A stretch of 9,601 nucleotides of DNA, from contig CALIKW010000095.1 in the NCBI GenBank assembly GCA_938017915.1, forward strand, positions 1 through 9,601, written 5' to 3'. The position numbers and the translations under genes are program-made. Position 1 is the stretch's first letter. Each line of letters opens with the position of its first letter. The stretch is from an uncultured archaeon (GTDB lineage Archaea; Aenigmatarchaeota; Aenigmatarchaeia; CG10238-14; SCSR01). Of this stretch, positions 4,752-9,601 are shown piece by piece. The notes beneath the pieces were generated by a model. The model ran no database searches, was not told the origin of the DNA, and saw nothing but the letters and a program-made list of their open reading frames with translations.

Positions 4752-4964
4752 TTATAAAATAATTTAACTTAAAACTTTTAATTAGCTTATATTTAAAGTT
4801 AAAAAAGATTAAAGAAATTCTTTTCAACATAAGAAAAGCTCTGAAAAAAAGACATACATGCCTTGTAGTAAAATCAAAAAGGATAAAAATTTATACATAA
4901 GATTTTGATTATCTTTTACCTAAAATTTTTATTTACTTCTTTTCCTTTCCATAATTATTCTGAA

Positions 4965-4987
4965 TTTAATTTAAAAGTTTTCCTAGA
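4965..4987. repeat. copy 2 of 22-23 nt near-identical direct repeat
   Basis: TTTAATTTAAAAGTTTTCC followed by TAGA. It spans the stop codon and 3' flank of the glycosyltransferase gene, whereas copy 1 (3821-3842) flanks the 3' side of tRNA-Lys(TTT). Confidence 0.6.
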
Positions 4988-5861
4988 CAGATAAAACATG
5001 CTTTCTATACTTAAAAAAGTCAGGATAGAAATAAGGTATTGCCCATTTCGCAGCGTATAAAAGAGACCTAAGCAAATCAAATCTTGGAGCAACCCTTTTA
5101 GTTGTTCTTGTGAAGACTCCTGCTTCTTTTTCATAAGAAACTTTACCGTATTCACCCAAAGTTCTAGAAAATTTGTGGTCTTCTGCTATCGCTAGCTCAG
5201 GGTCGAACAAAAACCCGTTTTTCTGATAAATTTTAGAAGAAACTTCTTTGAGAACTGCTACGCTAAAACCAGGAATACTCGGTCCGCCAACAAAAATTTT
5301 ATTTATTTTTAACGTTGGAATTTTTGTTGAAAGCCAAACAGTATAGTTTTCGCCCATTATCGCAATTCTTCTAGTAATTTTCTTGCTGTCGCAAGCTCTA
5401 GCAGAAGGAGAAGCTCCAACTATTTTCTTGCTTTTAAAAGCTTTGTACATAACCTCAAAATAATTTTTATAAACGTCAAGGTTTGGATTAATGTAATTAA
5501 AATCAGCTTCAGTGCCTGTAGAGAAAAGAGTATCTATATCCTGGAAAATAACTATGCTTCCTTTGCAATATTTAAAACCCAAGTTTCTTCCTATACTTGG
5601 ACAATCCCAAGACTTGTACTTTATCTGGCCTAAAGAATAAAGTAGTTTTCTGTAATCTTCATAAATTTTTTGGTTGATAAGAAAGGAGTCTTTCAATTTG
5701 GGAAATCGTGGGTTGTTACCAGCGTCTACAATTATAAATTCCACTTTTTTGCCACTCTTCTTCTCAAAAACTTCTTTTGCCAGTTCCCAATTCTGAAAAG
5801 TTTCTTCCACAACTTTGCTTTCCTCTTTCTTTGCTGTTGTTACGACAGAAAAGAGTGGCAT
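4983..5861 (-). CDS. family 2-like glycosyltransferase (GT-A fold)
   Basis: This 292-residue protein probably transfers a sugar from a nucleotide-sugar donor, acting on surface glycans or glycoproteins; donor and acceptor cannot be read from sequence. Typical GT-A features are visible: the first strand SVVTTAKKEE (5-14), FIIVDAGNN (42-50), the conserved PSIGRNLGFKYCKG (88-101) before IVIFQDIDT with the metal-binding D108-x-D110, the acceptor-side FVGGPSIPGFSVAV (190-203), and AEDHKFSRTLGEYGKV (226-241) carrying the likely catalytic acidic pair E227-D228. There is no signal or clear membrane helix; the amphipathic, aromatic end (WAIPYFYPDFFKYRKH) could touch the membrane. The ATG at 5861 is the natural start. 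AT-rich DNA 20-30 nt upstream serves as promoter, divergent from the V4R-like pseudogene. Intact and single-gene. Confidence 0.85.
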   Translation of the reverse strand: MPLFSVVTTAKKEESKVVEETFQNWELAKEVFEKKSGKKVEFIIVDAGNNPRFPKLKDSFLINQKIYEDYRKLLYSLGQIKYKSWDCPSIGRNLGFKYCKGSIVIFQDIDTLFSTGTEADFNYINPNLDVYKNYFEVMYKAFKSKKIVGASPSARACDSKKITRRIAIMGENYTVWLSTKIPTLKINKIFVGGPSIPGFSVAVLKEVSSKIYQKNGFLFDPELAIAEDHKFSRTLGEYGKVSYEKEAGVFTRTTKRVAPRFDLLRSLLYAAKWAIPYFYPDFFKYRKHVLSV

Positions 5862-5896
5862 AACTTTTTTTAATCTTTAAAAATTAAAAAATATTT

Positions 5897-6368
5897 ATGG
5901 CAGAAGAATGGCCTATCCTTAAAAAATAGATTACAAGCCTGAAAGAGAAGAGCTAATTTTAAACAAACAAAGGTTAGTTTTTCTGTCTGCAAGGATGTTA
6001 CCCTCTATTCATACAGCTATTTTAAAAACAATAGGAGAAATAGCTAACGTTGAAGTTTACAAGAGTTGTGGAAAAAGCGCTAAAGCGCAATTTAATAGCT
6101 TATTAATGGTGAAATTGGGAATAGGAAGAATTAAAATGCTAAGAAAGTTATAGAAATAATTCAAGGTGAAGGTTGGGGAAGGAGAGAAATATTAAAAGAG
6201 GGTAAGCTGGAAAAAGGTGAAACTATTGTTGGAAGGCTTTACAACTCTTTTGAGGCTAAATTCTACGGAAAATCGAAAAAACCTGTTTGTGCTTTTTTAA
6301 TGGGCAGCTTAGCTATTCTTCCTTTAGATAAACCTTGGCAAAAAGTCTATCAACAAATCTTAAAATAA
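5897..6368 (+). pseudogene. V4R-like (4-vinyl reductase type) domain protein, two frameshifts and altered C-terminus
   Basis: Three frames join into one protein if a single A is added to the runs at 5921-5926 and 6133-6136: MAEEWPILKK/IDYKPEREEL..., then ...MVKLGIGRIK/NAKKVIEIIQGEGWG..., ending IYQQILK-like at TAA 6366-6368. Blocks such as GEGWGRREI, LYNSFEA and KPVCAFLMGSLAI recall V4R domains, which bind small hydrophobic ligands and end in a C-x3-5-G-x-L-A-G pattern; the assignment is moderately sure. After GSLAI the family similarity stops, and the tail overlaps antisense to an integrase fragment, so the C-terminus looks replaced by a rearrangement near 6335. Both indels lie in A runs, so sequencing error is an alternative to decay, but the junction is not explained by that. 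Confidence 0.6.
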
Positions 6369-6453
6369 AGTCCTTATTCTTCCCATCAATATTCTCAAGC
6401 TTATTCAGAAATGACCCTAATCTTTTTTCATAATTGTGAATATCTACTTTCAT
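6313..6453 (-). pseudogene. truncated tyrosine recombinase/integrase, N-terminal piece only
   Basis: Forty-six codons read MKVDIHNYEKRLGSFLNKLE, then NIDGKNKDFILRFVDRLFAK, and finish VYLKEE-stop. The first 40 residues resemble the start of the core-binding (SAM-like) domain of archaeal XerA-type integrases, which bring an att site to the catalytic domain. The catalytic domain with its R-H-R-Y residues is missing: the similarity breaks where the sequence becomes the antisense of the V4R-like gene end. A GGTG ribosome site lies seven bases before the ATG and is buried in a perfect 10-bp hairpin (6461-6491). tRNA-Leu(TAA), a typical integration target, is 57 nt away. Identification rests on motif memory over a short stretch. 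Confidence 0.5.
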
Positions 6454-6460
6454 ATCTTTA

Positions 6461-6491
6461 CACCAGTCTTGACAGCTTATTAAGACTGGTG
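6461..6491. repeat. perfect 10-bp inverted repeat covering the integrase-fragment ribosome site
   Basis: CACCAGTCTT and AAGACTGGTG with an 11-nt spacer. On the minus strand the second arm ends in GGTG, the ribosome site of the 6453 ORF. The arm TTAAGACTGGTGC also resembles TTAAGACCTGGTGGC of the tRNA-Leu(TAA) anticodon arm. Confidence 0.6.
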
Positions 6492-6509
6492 CATAGAACT
6501 AGTACTTAT

Positions 6510-6595
6510 TGCAGGGGGTGGGATTTGAACCCAGGAAGGCACTAAGCCACCAGGTCTTAAGCCTGGCGCCCTTGACCAGACTAGGCGACCCCCGC
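6510..6595 (-). tRNA. tRNA-Leu(TAA), uninterrupted
   Basis: Type II, 86 nt: acceptor GCGGGGG/CCCCTGC (one G-T pair), D stem GCC/GGC, anticodon stem CCAGG/CCTGG with loop CTTAAGA (anticodon TAA), variable arm TGGCTTAGTGCCTTC, T loop TTCAAAT, A discriminator at 6510. The T stem is CTGGG against CCCAC, leaving a C-C mismatch at 49-65 that tRNA-Leu(GAG) does not have. No intron and no encoded CCA. Confidence 0.93.
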
Positions 6596-6606
6596 AATAG
6601 CATTTT

Positions 6607-6628
6607 ATTAGTTTTCGTCACAACTAAT
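6607..6628. repeat. 7-bp inverted repeat upstream of tRNA-Leu(TAA)
   Basis: ATTAGTT and AACTAAT with an 8-nt spacer, between the end of the KaiC-like gene and the tRNA. It could be a terminator-like hairpin or a regulator site; it overlaps the region where the tRNA TATA box is expected. Confidence 0.4.
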
Positions 6629-6670
6629 CTTCTCTTTGAAGCGACTCCTTTATTTGCTTATAATTTAAAA

Positions 6671-7405
6671 TTACTCTTCCTTTATTTCAATTATTTTTAT
6701 TCCTTTTTTTGTAATTTCAAACGGATGTATTAAAACAGTATGGTCAGTCCTCCTCATCTTTCTTATAATTACAGTCCTTCTAAACTCTTCCGCAATAGGA
6801 ACAAAATCAAGCTTTATTATAGAATCTGCTAAAAATTCTACTACACCAGAAAGGCTTAAAGCATTTGAATCTTCTTGCACAGTACCTGTTAAAATTGAAG
6901 TTACACCAAGCTCTTTCAACTTATCTATTAGCTTCATGAGTGCAACTTTTCGCGTGTAATCATCTTTTATGAATGCTTCTATTAAAGAAACAGAATCTAT
7001 TACAACCCTTTCAGCTCCAAAATCCTTTATATAACTTTCTATCCTTGAAATTAGGTTATACATATAAAGTCTTATTGCAGTAGCAAATTCTTCCTTAGAA
7101 GTAATCTTCATAGGAAACTCCGGCCTCATAGAAATAAATCTTATTAAACCATCTGCCTCAAGTTTTTCTATATCCCAATCAAACATTGCTTTAATATCAT
7201 TCTTTATATCTTCTTCTCTTTCTTCTGTTGTTATATAAATTCCTTTTTCGTTTCTTAAAGCACCTACATAAAGAAAAGATGCACAGAAAGCTGTTTTTCC
7301 TGTCCCTGTTTTTCCTGTTAAAAAGTTAACGCTTCCCTTTACATATCCACCTTCTATTTTATCATCTAAACCAATAATTCCGGTAGATAATCTTTCTATC
7401 TCCAT
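6671..7405 (-). CDS. single-domain KaiC/RadA-like ATPase
   Basis: This 244-residue RecA-superfamily ATPase belongs to the archaeal KaiC-like group, regulatory ATPases that often act in signalling or motility control. It opens with the group's typical STGIIGLDDKIEGG (7-20), followed by Walker A GKTGTGKT (31-38), the catalytic glutamate pair in TTEE (59-62), Walker B VVIDS (134-138) and a KaiC-like end RKMRRTDHTVLIHPFEI with ITKKGIKIIEI. One ATPase domain only; it lacks the second domain of cyanobacterial KaiC and the DNA-binding parts of RadA. Its ATG at 7405 is two bases after the stop of the large membrane protein gene, with no clear ribosome site, so translation is probably coupled. It may read out the state of that protein; this is inference from gene order. 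Confidence 0.9.
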   Translation of the reverse strand: MEIERLSTGIIGLDDKIEGGYVKGSVNFLTGKTGTGKTAFCASFLYVGALRNEKGIYITTEEREEDIKNDIKAMFDWDIEKLEADGLIRFISMRPEFPMKITSKEEFATAIRLYMYNLISRIESYIKDFGAERVVIDSVSLIEAFIKDDYTRKVALMKLIDKLKELGVTSILTGTVQEDSNALSLSGVVEFLADSIIKLDFVPIAEEFRRTVIIRKMRRTDHTVLIHPFEITKKGIKIIEIKEE

Positions 7406-7407
7406 AA

Positions 7408-9601
7408 TTAAAATTTATTTTCTTGTTTAATTTCTTTATTCCTTTTTAATGCAAAAAATGGGTTAAGCCTTTTCTTAATCAATTCTATTCTTTGCTTCTT
7501 TTTAAGTTGAATAGAAGCTCTTATTTTGAGAATTTGACTTTGACCATTTTCTATTATTTTTCTGAATGTTTGCTCATCTATTTTCCTTAAAAAATATTGT
7601 TTTTCTGCAGCTATTCTAGCTTGAATTAAGCTTCTTTCTTCAAAAGAGAGTTTTGCTATTTCAGCACTCAATTTGACAAATGGAATTAAAACATAACCTA
7701 TTAAATAAGTTGAAATACTAACAATAAAAATTTGCGAAGCAATATTCCATTTATTTTCATAGAGAAACTTTTTAAACTGAAGTTTTTCCTTTTCTGAATT
7801 TATAAAATCTATAGTAAGCTTGATATTTTTATAATTTTCTAGGATTAAATTAAGATTATCTTCTTGAACTGCTTTAATGGCTTTTTCTCTCAACTTTTTT
7901 ATTTCTTCTATTTTTTCTTTTAGATACTTTACATTAACACCCACAATTTCAAATTCATTCAATTCCCCTTCTAAGCTTTGTAAATCGATTTCTAAACCTG
8001 AAAGCATATACGAGATAATTTCATTTTCCGCTACTTTTACCTTAATACTTCTTGAATTTTCTAAGGAGCCAAATTTAACTTTTAATTCAACCAAGTATTC
8101 GCCGACTGGTGTAAAAGAAAAGACATGAATTAACACAGGAAAATCAATACTTGCTTTTTCAGGTAAACTGAGGTTTGAAAGTATAAAAATTGAGCAACAA
8201 TTTCTTTCCACATTAATTTCTGAACCCAAATCTAAATCTATATTTCCTAAATTTGAAATCGAGCCTATTATAGTTGCGTTTTTCCCTTGCACTATTTCTA
8301 CTTCTGCTTGAGAAAGAGTAAAGTTAAAAAGTGGGATTTTTGGTATACATTCAGGATAAGCTGAACAATCAGGATCTGCGCAATCGGTTGCTCCATCACA
8401 ATCATTATCTTTCAAATCTGTGCAATTTGTTTCAAAATTAGCCTGTGGGATGCAAATGGGAGGTAATGCAACGCCACCTCCACCACTTGGTAAAGAGGGA
8501 AGAGATGCTGTTGTAAAAGAAAAGATTTGCTGAGCAGAATTGTTGTAAACATCACTTGCATTTATCTTTACGTCAAATTTTTTCCCCCATTCCTTCGGGC
8601 TTTTGCAAAGAGAAGTTGTAGTAGTTTTATTTATATTCAACAATTCAAAAGAATAGTCCTCGCATTCTACACTTAAATTTACTGAAAACTGGTGAGGATT
8701 GTTATTAACATCATATATCGAGATTGTTAAAGAATAATTTGAATTTGGTAAAGGATTTTCAGGAATCGAAGCTTGTAAAGTTAAGTTATTTAAAACTGTA
8801 AAATTTAAAAATAGGGAAATATTTGCTTCTTGATCTCCTGTGTCAAAAATTTTAATCCAGTTTATAGTATAATTTCCTGTTTCGTTTAAAGTTACATTTT
8901 CTTCATCAAAGCTAAAGCACCAAGTTTGGTTTCCAGGATTTGGATCACCAGCAAAATTTTCGATTATTATAAATTGATTATTCGGATAAGTTACATTTGC
9001 TTTTAAAGAAAAAATTCCTACATCATCACTAACATTGGCACAAATTGTCAAATTTGAATGCAAGTTTGTTTTTTCCGAAGAGAGCGAATAGCTTAAAATT
9101 TTCGGCTCTAAGCCTGGATCTAGATTAAAAGTTAAATAAGGTGTAAAATTGAACCCCCAAACTCCTGAAGAATCGTTTGCTATTATCCTTAAAGTTATAT
9201 TTTTTCTGTTAAATTGGGTTGCATCAGATAAGTTAAGAGTATAATTAACCCAAGATGATTCGCACGGGCTTGTTGATCCTGAACAAATAGTGTAATTCTT
9301 GAATATTCCAGTTCCATTATGTTCTATACTTGAAAAATTCAAAAATTTATTCCAATTAACTGAGACATTTACCAAATCATTTCTGTTAAAAGTTTTTCCG
9401 CTTCCTATTTCTTCCCCAGTTGTTGTATTAGTCAAATTCCAGTAAACGTATTCTAATGGTAGAACAACAGTAAAATTAACATCATCGTTATCACTACTTA
9501 GCTCTGGTGGAGCACAGAAAGAATTATCTAAATTATCACAACCACTTCCATAACAGATTGCGCATCTTAATATATGCATTCCCTCACTTTCATTTACAGG
9601 A
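7408..9601 (-). CDS. large membrane-anchored surface protein, 5' end outside window
   Basis: The frame is open to the window edge: before the first visible Met (9579) the codons read PVNESEG, so the true start with its signal peptide is missing. Numbering from that Met: residues 1-360 are beta-rich Ig/CARDB-like repeats with about 30 N-x-S/T sequons across the protein and scattered Cys pairs; a PSGGGG linker lies near 364-370; a Cys/Asp cluster, DNDCDGATDCADPDC, at 391-405 resembles calcium-binding motifs of archaeal surface proteins; another beta domain runs to about 520; a charged helical region (about 535-610) precedes one membrane helix (613-637). The last 85 residues are cytoplasmic and basic, with KQYFLRKIDEQTFRKIIENG (650-669), which resembles SHOCT-type motifs. 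Topology suggests an external sensor or adhesin with a cytoplasmic output. First of a tight operon with the KaiC-like ATPase. Confidence 0.85.
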   Translation of the reverse strand, partial: PVNESEGMHILRCAICYGSGCDNLDNSFCAPPELSSDNDDVNFTVVLPLEYVYWNLTNTTTGEEIGSGKTFNRNDLVNVSVNWNKFLNFSSIEHNGTGIFKNYTICSGSTSPCESSWVNYTLNLSDATQFNRKNITLRIIANDSSGVWGFNFTPYLTFNLDPGLEPKILSYSLSSEKTNLHSNLTICANVSDDVGIFSLKANVTYPNNQFIIIENFAGDPNPGNQTWCFSFDEENVTLNETGNYTINWIKIFDTGDQEANISLFLNFTVLNNLTLQASIPENPLPNSNYSLTISIYDVNNNPHQFSVNLSVECEDYSFELLNINKTTTTSLCKSPKEWGKKFDVKINASDVYNNSAQQIFSFTTASLPSLPSGGGGVALPPICIPQANFETNCTDLKDNDCDGATDCADPDCSAYPECIPKIPLFNFTLSQAEVEIVQGKNATIIGSISNLGNIDLDLGSEINVERNCCSIFILSNLSLPEKASIDFPVLIHVFSFTPVGEYLVELKVKFGSLENSRSIKVKVAENEIISYMLSGLEIDLQSLEGELNEFEIVGVNVKYLKEKIEEIKKLREKAIKAVQEDNLNLILENYKNIKLTIDFINSEKEKLQFKKFLYENKWNIASQIFIVSISTYLIGYVLIPFVKLSAEIAKLSFEERSLIQARIAAEKQYFLRKIDEQTFRKIIENGQSQILKIRASIQLKKKQRIELIKKRLNPFFALKRNKEIKQENKF

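Noticed and set aside
4865..4920. Loose inverted repeat AATCAAAA ... TTTTGATT between tRNA-Leu(GAG) and the glycosyltransferase
   Set aside because: Eight A/T-rich pairs with a long loop are expected by chance in DNA of this composition.
4955..5155. 66-codon minus-strand ORF overlapping the glycosyltransferase end
   Set aside because: It is an alternate-frame shadow; the glycosyltransferase frame is intact through the region.
1..9601. CRISPR array, insertion sequence or rRNA gene
   Set aside because: No regularly spaced repeats, transposase-like ORF, terminal inverted repeats or rRNA signature were seen.

Overview
The window looks like AT-rich archaeal chromosome. The evidence is a ribosomal protein L37e gene, a DUF763 gene, a single-domain KaiC/RadA-like ATPase, TATA-box promoters about 26 nt upstream of genes, GGTGAT-type ribosome sites, and tRNAs with bulge-helix-bulge (BHB) introns and no encoded CCA. 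Short genes, an Asn-rich surface protein with a DNDCDG-type Cys/Asp motif, and small-genome style suggest a DPANN lineage (Pace- or Woesearchaeota-like). That placement is inference, not proof.

Layout. 1-126: possible partial ORF on the minus strand. 129-375: tRNA-Lys(CTT) and tRNA-Ile(GAT), minus strand. 462-1574: DUF763 protein. 1620-2038: small exported protein, apparently split by a -1 frame change. 2040-3760: two-gene DrrAB-type ABC exporter, minus strand, behind a perfect 24-bp palindrome centred on its TATA box. 3854-3981: tRNA-Lys(TTT). 4021-4206: L37e. 4289-4346: unexplained structured element. 4386-4629: frameshifted small gene. 4653-4751: tRNA-Leu(GAG). 4983-5861: glycosyltransferase. 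5897-6368: V4R-like pseudogene, running head-on into a truncated tyrosine-recombinase remnant (6313-6453). 6510-6595: tRNA-Leu(TAA). 6671-9601: a two-gene operon of a large membrane-anchored surface protein (5' end outside the window) and a KaiC-like ATPase. The only notable stretch without a gene call is 4752-4982 (231 nt), which holds tRNA upstream sequence and AT-rich DNA in which I see nothing convincing.

The most striking content is in the tRNAs. Four of the five are interrupted, by eight predicted introns in total, and both tRNA-Lys genes have three each. Removing them gives lengths of 74, 75, 74 and 86 nt. Five introns are only 12-13 nt and share one minimal design: a 4-bp central helix formed directly between exon and intron, a 5-6 nt loop, and no internal intron stem. 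Three of these sit at the same position, 30/31. Others lie in the D stem, the T loop, the base of the variable region and the variable arm of a type II tRNA. If correct, the host must have a splicing endonuclease of broad specificity, encoded elsewhere.

A second theme is decay around tRNAs: four single-base frame changes at homopolymers in small accessory genes, a truncated integrase next to tRNA-Leu, and short repeats. These could be real pseudogenes left by integration events or local assembly errors. The six large genes and L37e are intact.
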